A DNA stretch of 64,000 nucleotides, from NCBI RefSeq assembly GCF_009939005.1, contig NZ_JAACJS010000002.1:92646-156645 (forward strand). The letters are read 5' to 3'. Below are positions 35,401 through 41,930 of this stretch, in pieces (the first letter of the stretch is position 1; each line of letters begins with the position of its first letter). The translations under genes were made by a program, and so were the position numbers. The notes beneath the pieces were generated by a model. The model saw nothing but the letters and a program-made list of their open reading frames with translations. It did not search any database and was not told where the DNA came from. Origin of the DNA: Sediminibacterium roseum. GTDB taxonomy: Bacteria > Bacteroidota > Bacteroidia > Chitinophagales > Chitinophagaceae.

Positions 35401-35475
35401 CGTAAAAGCCTGCTGCGCAAACAAAATGTTTGCCGCCAACAGCAGAAAGCCGGTAAGGGTAAGGGTTTTCTTCAT
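32428..35475 (-). CDS. Propeller-type sensor histidine kinase (reg_prop, Y_Y_Y, HisKA_3)
   Basis: 1015 residues. Signal peptide ends at ILFAQ. A periplasmic part of about 670 residues contains repeated propeller blades (GFIWVGTANGLQRFDG, IWVCTDNGLYF, VWIGCQAGNYMIYD, IWLGTFGGGLLKYDG, LWIACENNGLVCLS, LWMITLNGLCRYNP), then a Y_Y_Y domain with GQNSFSIYFSALSY, one membrane segment (about 775-795) and a HisKA_3 domain: phosphoacceptor His in VARDLHDDMGSTL, and HATPase motifs AINNAAKYS and DDGEGFD with NGLGNMQKRAD. Related proteins sense glycans or oligosaccharides. It lacks a receiver and output domain, so it needs the separate response regulator just downstream. A near-palindrome lies upstream at 35523-35536. 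Confidence 0.93.
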   Translation of the reverse strand: MKKTLTLTGFLLLAANILFAQQAFTFNRIGTDDGIGLASNVVYCTYQDAKGFIWVGTANGLQRFDGSKFVQLSSEKSERSLLVSNLTQIVPVDSVSIFLAFPYRQEFGIFNTTTFKYTRIAVEHPEIMVSKSEFKLWKDSYGEVFLSVFSYGVLHYNKKKNLFVDDNYFKFPKGWSPTLSFFEDTVKHQYWFPCAGNGLAVFDKKSGRLFTKNYNPENIPHLNIKKIQAATTDVFIDRNRRYWIFNWPGGVHYKRCFDSTGKELNDTLGLNTNPDYSEMRNFYETKKGLLWMYGANALFNYDRNEKRFFMYDHAAGSSTGIQFRSVYQVMEDHDGSIWVCTDNGLYFTSPGSGTYGVVDMLFDTERGGLEFTDILELKNAGGYWVSSWGRGIYTLDRNMVRRPNHVYDNMPAMSKQKWIEYRQAWALYQHSDGKVWIGCQAGNYMIYDTATRKTKYLYAPESGGWTFRYITGDKKGNIWLGTFGGGLLKYDGKKMSVVQQLGSNITKILVDNEGLLWIACENNGLVCLSADGTKILHHYTSGSKTNKLFINTGKDIEQLDDSTIVFGAGAMNFINKKTGKVHWLTFDEGLPSNTIQRIRVDGSGYLWMITLNGLCRYNPVTKRVTSYGRKDGITLAHLTNEADWFSSDGFVMFAGGNALMFFKPGVFETKQPPDVMITDFKLFNNYVSVDSLLALPKVQFTSGQNSFSIYFSALSYLQREKLTYYYKMTGIDKDWIKGDRQNFINYSLLPPGTYTFSVFCEDIDGLRSKNITELTIQIKPPFWRTYTFMILCIVLIGLCVYAIDRLRINKLLAVEKLRTRVARDLHDDMGSTLSTINILSSMAKSKINVDPVRTTEYLGKISDNSQRMMDAMDDIVWSIKPANDSMQKIAARMREFATSVLEAKEIEMDFRIDEAVYDVKLNMEARRDFFLVFKEAINNAAKYSRASMVTIQLGLHAKRLVLVVSDDGEGFDPHESDNGNGLGNMQKRADAMNARLQIQSTPGGGTHVTLNVPVG

Positions 35476-35485
35476 TTGTGCGGCA

Positions 35486-35536
35486 CAAATCTAAAAACAA
35501 AAAGGGGTATTACCGGGGGAATCACCCGTTTATGTG
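35486..35536 (-). promoter_or_regulatory. Variant near-palindrome upstream of the sensor kinase gene
   Basis: CACCCGTTTATGTG on the plus strand (35523-35536) fits the consensus in opposite orientation. TAGATTTG (35486-35493) lies 29 nt away, not 23-24, and no TTG abuts the palindrome, so this site is the weakest match in layout. Confidence 0.45.
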
Positions 35537-35610
35537 GGAGCCGCCCTTTACAAAGCAGCTGTTCGGTTGAATCAGGTGTCTGATGTATTGCAGCTTTTGG
35601 TGTGCGTAAA

Positions 35611-35638
35611 ACAAAAGCCCCGCTAAGAATAACGGGGC
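35611..35638 (-). terminator. Orphan terminator-like hairpin
   Basis: Stem GCCCCG/CGGGGC (35617-35622 with 35633-35638), followed on the minus strand by TTTTGTTTTA. No recognised minus-strand gene lies just upstream, so it could end a small RNA or short transcript starting near 35850. Confidence 0.5.
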
Positions 35639-35863
35639 GACTGTTAACTGCGTATTACGAAAAAGTTTTTTGCGGCGTTCCTGGAAAATTCGCACCGTCG
35701 GTGAAAAGGGATGGGCCGATGGCTTGCGGCAACGGTTCAAATTTGAAAACAAAACGGGCGCAAAGAACGATAACAAGGATAAACGGATGATTCGGATCGA
35801 TGAAAGGTAAACGCCATCGCATACACATGTGATACCTTTGAAACGCAGTGTGGTAAAGGGTTT

Positions 35864-35909
35864 CACATGAACATGTGGTTGCAGGAAAGAGCGGGTTGAT
35901 TCATTTTTG
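35864..35909 (+). promoter_or_regulatory. Near-palindrome plus promoter of the 63-aa gene
   Basis: CACATGAACATGTG (35864-35877, perfect 6-bp arms), then 1 nt, TTG, 20 nt and CATTTTTG (35902-35909, one mismatch to TAnnTTTG) on the plus strand. The ATG follows after 31 nt. Confidence 0.7.
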
Positions 35910-35940
35910 CAGTATCAAATCATACTGAAAAAAACGAATC

Positions 35941-36132
35941 ATGAAAGGCAAATACATCACAACATCATTGATGCTCGCTGTTATGGCTGCAGCAAAGAAT
36001 GAAAGCACTATTCTTGTAGAAGAAACCACAGCATCAACCAACGATCATACACTTATCTGGAGCAAAACCGTTTCCACCGCGAAAAAAGCGATGTTGGAAA
36101 TGGCCAGGCCGGATGAGTTGAAAATGGCATAA
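35941..36132 (+). CDS. Small protein of 63 residues under the shared operator
   Basis: The product starts with a weak hydrophobic segment (MKGKYITTSLMLAVMAAA), then is Thr/Glu-rich (ILVEETTASTNDHT) and ends with AMLEMARPDELKMA. It could be a small exported or membrane-associated protein; the segment is too short for a confident signal peptide and lacks a clear cleavage site. No family recognised. Support comes from the strong operator/promoter directly upstream, ATG 31 nt after the -7 box, and a second small ORF 29 nt downstream. Confidence 0.6.
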   Translation: MKGKYITTSLMLAVMAAAKNESTILVEETTASTNDHTLIWSKTVSTAKKAMLEMARPDELKMA

Positions 36133-36161
36133 CACATTCAACACACAAGAAGACAACCAAA

Positions 36162-36266
36162 ATGGAAAAGAGATTTTTGCAGGTAATGGACCAGTTCTTC
36201 ACGCTCCTGCTGTTGATTTCGGGGGAAGAAGATCTTGAAGGCGTTTCTATTGAACACATTCTCTAG
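36162..36266 (+). CDS. Possible 34-residue peptide
   Basis: ATG 36162 to TAG 36266. Starts MEKRFLQVMDQFFTLLLLIS, a short amphipathic or hydrophobic stretch, and ends with an acidic EEDLEGVSIEHIL. It lies 29 nt after the 63-aa gene on the same strand, in an AT-rich context (AACCAAAATGG). No family. The short length means chance cannot be excluded. Confidence 0.35.
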   Translation: MEKRFLQVMDQFFTLLLLISGEEDLEGVSIEHIL

Positions 36267-36352
36267 AACAGCGGCAGCCGATGCTGAAATTGATGTTCAA
36301 CATCTATCCGCACACGGTAGTAAATAAACTGTTGCGCAGATAAAACAACCGT

Positions 36353-37174
36353 ATGAAAAAGCACCTAGTATTATTGTCCGCAACAACGCTCCTGGCTGCT
36401 TCTGCGTATTCGCAGAAAACAATCAAAGGATTGATCGGTGCCGAAAGGGCATTTGCTTCCTTCACAGAATCCCACACCATCCGCGAGGGCTTCCTGCAGT
36501 TTTTGGACAGCACGGGGCTCATCTTCAGCAGGGGAAATGCGATCAATGCATTTGAAGCTTTTGGAAAACAGAAAGCCGGACCTGCCGTATTGAGCTGGGA
36601 ACCTGCCTTTGCCATCATCAGCGCTTCGGGCGAGCTCGGCGTTACCACCGGGCCGTTTACCGTAAAAGCCTCTGTGGCCGATACGGTTTCGGGGCGTGGC
36701 AATTTTTCATCGGTCTGGAAAGTGAACGGGGCGGGCGACTGGAAAAACATGGTTGACCTCGGTGTTAATTACACGAAAAAAGCAGGGGCCGTGCAACAGG
36801 TGCAGGAGATCGTTCTTGCAAAACAGGTGATCCCTCGTATTTCTTTTTCAGAGATCATGGAGATGGACAACAAATTCAACCAGGCGATCAAAGAGAAAAG
36901 CGGCAACATCCTACTCACCCAATTATCGGCCGATAGCTGGCTGAATGCAGAGGGCGAGACCCCTGTTATCGGAACAAACCTCATCACTAATTTTTTGCTT
37001 CATATTCCCGAAGCCATCGCGTTTACGCCCAATGCGGGTGGCATCTCTTCTTCAGGCGATCTCGCTTATGTGTATGGTACCGTTCAAAACGGAACCAAAA
37101 AAGAAAACTACCTGCGCGTTTGGGCAAACAGGAACAAGAAATGGCGGGTTGTTCTGCAAACGATCAAATGGTGA
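36353..37174 (+). CDS. Exported protein with two NTF2-like (DUF4440/SnoaL) domains
   Basis: 273 residues with a signal peptide (ASAYSQ end). The first half has GAERAFASFTESHTIREGFLQFL and the second half repeats the pattern with EIMEMDNKFNQAIKEKSG and YVYGTVQ...YLRVWANRNKKWRVVLQ, the usual end of DUF4440/SnoaL-like folds. Such domains bind small molecules or act as dehydratase/isomerase-like enzymes; a function here is unknown. The tandem arrangement in an exported protein is uncommon. It may be transcribed from the promoter at 35864 together with the small ORFs; I see no terminator between. Confidence 0.78.
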   Translation: MKKHLVLLSATTLLAASAYSQKTIKGLIGAERAFASFTESHTIREGFLQFLDSTGLIFSRGNAINAFEAFGKQKAGPAVLSWEPAFAIISASGELGVTTGPFTVKASVADTVSGRGNFSSVWKVNGAGDWKNMVDLGVNYTKKAGAVQQVQEIVLAKQVIPRISFSEIMEMDNKFNQAIKEKSGNILLTQLSADSWLNAEGETPVIGTNLITNFLLHIPEAIAFTPNAGGISSSGDLAYVYGTVQNGTKKENYLRVWANRNKKWRVVLQTIKW

Positions 37175-37300
37175 GCGGCCGATTACCGGTTGTGCGCTGC
37201 TGTTGCCTGTAACAAAGCCGCTGTTGAATGATTTATCTGACACTGTTTTTAGTTCCGCACCAGCTATTCACCATTTAGCACTGGCTATCACCTTTCATCA

Positions 37301-37350
37301 CACATACATATTTGTGCGATTGCACGCACGGTTTCACGAAGAGATATTTG
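37301..37350 (+). promoter_or_regulatory. Weaker operator-like site plus promoter of the second YD-like gene
   Basis: CACATACATATTTGTG (37301-37316, arms CACA/TGTG with a 2-bp longer spacer), then TTG after 3 nt, 20 nt and GATATTTG (37343-37350, first base off consensus). The TTG to -7 spacing of 20 nt matches the other sites. Confidence 0.5.
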
Positions 37351-37369
37351 CCCCCTAATTGTGAAACGA

Positions 37370-38143
37370 ATGAAAAAAATAGTACAAAACATTTTACTGG
37401 TAACAGCATTGTTCACCGCTGCAGCATCCTGCAAAAAAACGGTTGAGCCGGTGATCAATAATCCCGGAAACCCGTCGGTTGAAAAGCCTTTTCCTATACA
37501 GCTTAACAAAGAGGGGAACGCTGTCAATGTTAATTACAATACAGACGGAAGCATCCAGTCTCTCATTACAAGCGATGCCAATGGGAACATCCTCGTCAAT
37601 TATATATTCAGCTATGAAAATGGAAAGCTGAAGGAAGTAAACTTTGGCGGTAAATGGAAGTATACATACACCGGCAACCAGCTTACGCGTATTGAAAGCT
37701 TTAACCAGCAAGGGCAGAACCGCTACACCTACGATTTTGTTTATAACGGTGACAAGGTATTACAGAAGACAGAATATTATTCTTCTACCATGACACCAAG
37801 GTTCAAAACAACCTATACGTACCGGGCCGATGGAAATATTGAAAAGTGCGGGATACAGCAATACATAAACAGTGCATGGGAAATGTCGGAAGAAGTTATT
37901 TTCAATGAATACGATCAGCATGTGAATGTGAGTGATGCTTTTGAAAGCTATCCATACTTGCCTCCAGCCATGTTCTCGGTAAACAATCCCATCAAGGAAA
38001 CCTGGAGCGCTTCAGGGGTTCTTGAGCAAACGGTGGACCATGTTTATACGTACGATCAAAAAGGCAGGCCCAAAACAAAGAAATCAACTTTCAAATCACC
38101 CGGGTTTCCAGACACGTTCTCGGAAATAAAAATATTGTATTAA
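37370..38143 (+). CDS. YD-repeat-like lipoprotein, unknown function (paralogue of 30043)
   Basis: 257 residues from ATG 37370 (a GTG at 37361 is in frame). Lipobox-like ALFTAAASCKKT suggests a lipoprotein. Short YD-like repeats: VNYNTDGSIQSLI, WKYTYTGNQLTRIE, YTYDFVYNGDKVLQK, TYTYRADGNIEK. The same layout, including the penultimate EYDQHVNVSDAFESYPYLPPAMF (compare EYDEKFNTYALFENNPFLPLANF), is found in the protein from 30043, so these are paralogues. An operator-like site and promoter lie upstream. Its 3' end overlaps the convergent gene at 38091 by 53 nt. Confidence 0.72.
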   Translation: MKKIVQNILLVTALFTAAASCKKTVEPVINNPGNPSVEKPFPIQLNKEGNAVNVNYNTDGSIQSLITSDANGNILVNYIFSYENGKLKEVNFGGKWKYTYTGNQLTRIESFNQQGQNRYTYDFVYNGDKVLQKTEYYSSTMTPRFKTTYTYRADGNIEKCGIQQYINSAWEMSEEVIFNEYDQHVNVSDAFESYPYLPPAMFSVNNPIKETWSASGVLEQTVDHVYTYDQKGRPKTKKSTFKSPGFPDTFSEIKILY

Positions 38144-38732
38144 CAGGCGGCACACAGGAGCGCGGCAGGTAAAGGGTTTTAAAGGCAAACCGTTCCGCTC
38201 TCGATGATATAAGCAATCCCAGGCAGCGAACCGCGTTTCTGTGTGCAGCCTGTTCCACTTTCTTCAGTTCTATGTATTCCAACCAGTCGTCTCCCATCTG
38301 CAACTGGAGAAATTGCCCGTTCCAACGGAATACCTGTTTCGTGCGGGAAACGGAACCATCCGCATTTTTGTTTTCGCAAAGGATCTCTTTTTTTTCAGCG
38401 TCGATCGTATACGTTGCCAACTCACTTACCTGGTCGCCCATAGCGGAAAAAACGGTTTCGTATCGGCCGTCTGCACGAAATGTGTGAACCATTGTTTTTG
38501 CCATTAGCTTCATCATACCCAGCATCATATTCACAACAGTGGTATCGTAGGAGCCGTCTTTGATGCCCAGCTTTACTTCTTCGGTCATAACGATGGAATC
38601 CTTATCAGCATACCAGTTGAACAGGGACGTTTTGAAAGCTACAGGTTTCCAGGTTCCTGTAAAACCGGTGGGGTGCTGGCCATAGGTAGCAAGGCCCAGC
38701 AGGAGCAATGTAAAAACGAAAACGATCCTCAT
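38091..38732 (-). CDS. Exported protein of unknown function with anomalous C-terminal tail
   Basis: 213 residues. Signal peptide ends at TYGQ; the body is lipocalin-like (GFTGTWKPVAF, YETVFSAMGDQVSELATYTIDA, FRWNGQFLQLQMGDDWLEYIELKKV). After ELKKVEQ the last 60 residues (AHRNAVRCLGLL... to LETRVI) look like read-through into sequence that also codes the end of the convergent YD-like lipoprotein (53-nt overlap). A lost stop codon or small frameshift near 38240 is likely. It is 8 nt downstream of uvrD/pcrA on the same strand. Confidence 0.65.
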   Translation of the reverse strand: MRIVFVFTLLLLGLATYGQHPTGFTGTWKPVAFKTSLFNWYADKDSIVMTEEVKLGIKDGSYDTTVVNMMLGMMKLMAKTMVHTFRADGRYETVFSAMGDQVSELATYTIDAEKKEILCENKNADGSVSRTKQVFRWNGQFLQLQMGDDWLEYIELKKVEQAAHRNAVRCLGLLISSRAERFAFKTLYLPRSCVPPVNTIFLFPRTCLETRVI

Positions 38733-38740
38733 ACAAACGG

Positions 38741-41095
38741 TTATGAAATGATGCGAAGCTTTGCGTAGTTCAGCATGATCTTTTTTTCTCCATTCAATTT
38801 GAAAACGATGGTAGCCACAGGGTTGTGTGCGGAGCCCTCAACCTTTGCAACCGTTCCAAAGCCAAATTTCTGGTGTTCCACTTCCTGGCCCGCCTGTAAA
38901 TTGCTGGTATCGCTTGCCACGAAGTCTGCGCCCGGCTTGTGTTCCACTACTTTGGAGGAAGGTGGTGTGATGGGTAAATATTCCGGTTTGCTGTTTGTTT
39001 TTTTTGCGGGTGGAGGGCCATATTTCTTTTCTGCATCTGCTGCCTGGCTTCCAAAACCAAATCCGCGTTGCATGCGTTCGAAGGCGCTGCCCATATCGGA
39101 GCTGAAATTGTTTCTCGCTCCGCCGCCGGCATAACTCTTGTCAATGTATTGCTCCGGCATTTCTTCAATAAAACGGCTGGGCTCATTCTGCACGAGCTGG
39201 CCAAAGCGGTAACGCGTATTGGCATACGTTAACCAAAGACGGTGTTTGGCGCGCGTAATGGCCACATAAAACAAACGCCGCTCCTCTTCCAGCTCTTCGC
39301 GTGTATTAATGCTCATGGCATTGGGGAAAAGCATTTCTTCAATACCGGCAACAAACACACAACCGAATTCAAGCCCTTTGGCTGCGTGAATGGTCATCAG
39401 TTTTACAACATCACTGTTTTCTTTATCGTCGTCTGCATCTGTAAGCAATGTGATCTGTTGCAGGTAGGCGCCCAACGACTTTTCACCCACTTCGCCATCT
39501 TCTTCGTTGAGCGGGCTCTCTGTCCACTCTTTAATGGAGTTGAGCAACTCCTGTATGTTCTCGTAGCGTGCAAGGCCCTCGGTTGTTTTGTCTGCAAACA
39601 ATTCTTTGGTGATGTTTGTGTGTTTGCCAACCTGCACCGCTACATCGTATGCATTTTTGTCTGTAAGCAGGCTCTGGAAGTAACGGATCATTGTTACAAA
39701 ATTGCTCAGCTGCTCAAGCGTGCCGCCTTTGAACCCAAACTCACCTGCGCGCGAAACCACTTCAAACAGGGGTATGTTTTGTTCATTGGCATAGATGGCG
39801 CATTTCTCCAGCGTTGTTTTACCGATGCCGCGGGCGGGGTAGTTGATGATGCGCAGCAAAGACACTTCATCGTTCGTATTAACGATCACCCGCATGTAAG
39901 CGAGAAAATCCTTGATCTCTTTTCTTTGGTAGAAGCTTACGCCGCCATAAATGCGGTAGGCTATACCCATCCTGCGCAGGCTTTCTTCAAACGCGCGGCT
40001 TTGGGCATTGGTGCGGTAGAGAATCGCAAAATCGCGGTTGTGGTAGTGGTTGCGCAGTTTCTGCTCCTGTATGGTGTCCGCGGTAAATTTTCCTTCGTCG
40101 TTATCGGTCATTGTCCGCACCAGGCTGATCTTCTCGCCGGCGCTGTTTTCTGTCCACAGGTTTTTAGGGATCTGGCCTTTGTTGTTGCTGATCACTTCAT
40201 TGGCCACATTCAGTATGCTCTGGCTGCTGCGGTAGTTCTGCTCGAGCTTCACCACTTTTACATCGTCGTAGTCTTTCTGGAACTGCAGTATGTTTTCAAT
40301 GGTTGCGCCGCGGAAGCTGTAGATGCTTTGCGCATCATCACCCACCACGCAGATGTTTTCGTGCGCCGCTGCCAGTAATTTGGTGATCTGGTACTGTACA
40401 GCATTTGTATCCTGGTACTCATCAATCAGGATGTATTTGAATTTGTGCTGGTACTTGTGCAATGCTTCCGGGAAATTCTTCAGCAGTTCGTACATCTTCA
40501 GCAGCAGGTCGTCAAAATCCATTGCGCCATTCTTGAAGCAGCGTGCGGCATAGGCGGCATAGATCTGTGCAATGGCCGGCCGGTTGGCGCGCATGTCTTC
40601 CTGCTGGATGTAATAATCGGTTGCATACTCCGCAGGACCCACCAATGCATTTTTTGCAGATGAGATGCGGTTGCCTACCACACTGGGTTTGTAGTGCTTG
40701 TCGTCCAGGTTCATTTCATTGATAACGGTCTTGAGCACAGAGCGGCTATCGTCCGTATCGTAAATGGTAAAATTATTCGGGTACCCGATCCGGTGCGCCT
40801 CGCCTCGGAGAATGCGGGCGAACACGCTGTGGAAAGTGCCGATGTAGAGGTTACGCGCCTCGGAGTTGCCCAGTATTTTCTCGATCCGCTCTTTCATTTC
40901 GGCGGCGGCCTTGTTGGTAAAGGTGAGCGCGAGGATATTGAACGCATCAACCCCCTGGTTCATCAGGTGAGCGATGCGCGTGGTGAGAACCTTTGTTTTT
41001 CCGCTGCCGGCGCCCGCTACGATCATGAGCGGCCCGTTTATATGTAGAACGGCTTCTTTCTGCTGTTCATTCAATCCCTTCAGATAATCATGCAT
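38741..41095 (-). CDS. UvrD/PcrA-type ATP-dependent DNA helicase
   Basis: 784 residues of superfamily 1A. Walker A AGAGSGKTKVL near residue 30, motif II DEYQDTN, GDDAQSIYSFRGA (motif III), EQNYRSSQSI (IV), KGLEFGCVFVAGIEE and VAITRAKHRLW (V/VI). The C-terminal tail has the GSAFERMQRGFGFG region and a Tudor-like end (EVEHQKFGFGTVAKVEG), typical of PcrA. It unwinds DNA 3'-to-5' in excision and mismatch repair. uvrB is at the left end of this window, 38 kb away. The 5' region carries a CTTGTTCCTTG tandem (41121-41134, minus strand). Confidence 0.96.
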   Translation of the reverse strand: MHDYLKGLNEQQKEAVLHINGPLMIVAGAGSGKTKVLTTRIAHLMNQGVDAFNILALTFTNKAAAEMKERIEKILGNSEARNLYIGTFHSVFARILRGEAHRIGYPNNFTIYDTDDSRSVLKTVINEMNLDDKHYKPSVVGNRISSAKNALVGPAEYATDYYIQQEDMRANRPAIAQIYAAYAARCFKNGAMDFDDLLLKMYELLKNFPEALHKYQHKFKYILIDEYQDTNAVQYQITKLLAAAHENICVVGDDAQSIYSFRGATIENILQFQKDYDDVKVVKLEQNYRSSQSILNVANEVISNNKGQIPKNLWTENSAGEKISLVRTMTDNDEGKFTADTIQEQKLRNHYHNRDFAILYRTNAQSRAFEESLRRMGIAYRIYGGVSFYQRKEIKDFLAYMRVIVNTNDEVSLLRIINYPARGIGKTTLEKCAIYANEQNIPLFEVVSRAGEFGFKGGTLEQLSNFVTMIRYFQSLLTDKNAYDVAVQVGKHTNITKELFADKTTEGLARYENIQELLNSIKEWTESPLNEEDGEVGEKSLGAYLQQITLLTDADDDKENSDVVKLMTIHAAKGLEFGCVFVAGIEEMLFPNAMSINTREELEEERRLFYVAITRAKHRLWLTYANTRYRFGQLVQNEPSRFIEEMPEQYIDKSYAGGGARNNFSSDMGSAFERMQRGFGFGSQAADAEKKYGPPPAKKTNSKPEYLPITPPSSKVVEHKPGADFVASDTSNLQAGQEVEHQKFGFGTVAKVEGSAHNPVATIVFKLNGEKKIMLNYAKLRIIS

Positions 41096-41212
41096 GAGCG
41101 CAAGTTAAGACGTTTGAAGAAACAAGGAACAAGAAACAGCAGGGCAAAAGGGCAATTTAATATCCACACTTTACTGAACCCTTGTATCTTGTGGCCTGTT
41201 AATTATGCGGGT

Positions 41213-41593
41213 ATGAAAGACTTCAAAAAATATTACATCATTACCGAAGAGCCGGAAATTGTATACCAGGCGCTTACCAATGCCCATACCATCCAGCTGT
41301 GGACGGGCGAGCCCGCGGTAATGAGTACAGAGCCGGGTTCTGAATTTTCTTTGTGGGATGACAGCATCACCGGGAAGAACCTTGAATTTACAGAGAACAA
41401 AAAAATCGTTCAGCAGTGGTATTTTGATGGACAGGAAGAGCCGTCGATCGTTACCATACTATTACATCCGCACAAACAAGGCACTTCGGTAGAACTTCGC
41501 CATTCCAATATTCCCGATGAGGCGTATGAGGATATTACGACAGGATGGTCCGATACCTATTTCAGATCACTGGGCATGTTTTACGAAGAATAG
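41213..41593 (+). CDS. SRPBCC/AHSA1-family small protein
   Basis: 126 residues from ATG 41213 (MKDFKKYYIITEEPEIVYQAL), the family start; the 41 in-frame codons upstream are leader sequence with CTTG repeats. The fold is START/Bet v1-like: LTNAHTIQLWTGEPAVMSTEPGSEF, GRSITGKNLEF-like DDSITGKNLEFTENKKIVQQW and the C-terminal helix TTGWSDTYFRSLGMFYEE. Family members bind hydrophobic ligands or activate Hsp90; function here unknown. It is divergent from uvrD/pcrA. Confidence 0.87.
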   Translation: MKDFKKYYIITEEPEIVYQALTNAHTIQLWTGEPAVMSTEPGSEFSLWDDSITGKNLEFTENKKIVQQWYFDGQEEPSIVTILLHPHKQGTSVELRHSNIPDEAYEDITTGWSDTYFRSLGMFYEE

Positions 41594-41930
41594 GAACGCA
41601 GTAGTCTCGAAAAGCCATCCATACAAACACCAATCTATTTTCGATAACCTCCGGGATTATTTTTGATGCCAGGATAGCCGGATCAGGCGCCTGAATTTAT
41701 CTTAACGTTTTCTTTTTTCTACGCAACCTGGAAATATTTCATTTTTACATTTCGTTAGGTTTTGTGTTAAAAATTTTAACGAATCGTTTATGCGATTATG
41801 TTAAACCATTAGGAATGAGTGTCTTGTTAACACCATGTCTGAGGTATTCTATCTACATTTGTTCTCCACTACTTCACTGCGCTTCCGACAACAATTATTA
41901 ATTTTTAAATCAAAAAGTAAGCAGCGAATT
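41594..41930. other. 337-nt intergenic region before the YkuD_2-type gene
   Basis: No gene seen. It is AT-rich and contains a -7-like TACATTTG at 41864-41871, 60 nt before ATG 41931, and an imperfect AAATTTTAACGAATCG stretch near 41775. A -33 TTG is not convincing. The long leader suggests post-transcriptional or operator control. Confidence 0.45.

Larger units (their letters stand above)
35476..35940. other. 465-nt region between the sensor kinase gene and the 63-aa gene
   Basis: No convincing gene. It carries both operator sites (35523 and 35864), a terminator-like hairpin (35611-35638) and a further CACATGTG at 35825-35832. A minus-strand open frame here (35522-35866) crosses the hairpin and shows no family or signal. 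Confidence 0.5.

Noticed and set aside
35522..35866. 114-codon minus-strand frame
   Set aside because: It spans a terminator-like hairpin and an operator site and shows no family; treated as intergenic.
39242..40378. 378-codon open frame on the plus strand
   Set aside because: It lies entirely antisense to the well-supported uvrD/pcrA gene and has no family motif; its cysteine- and histidine-rich product is typical of a shadow frame.
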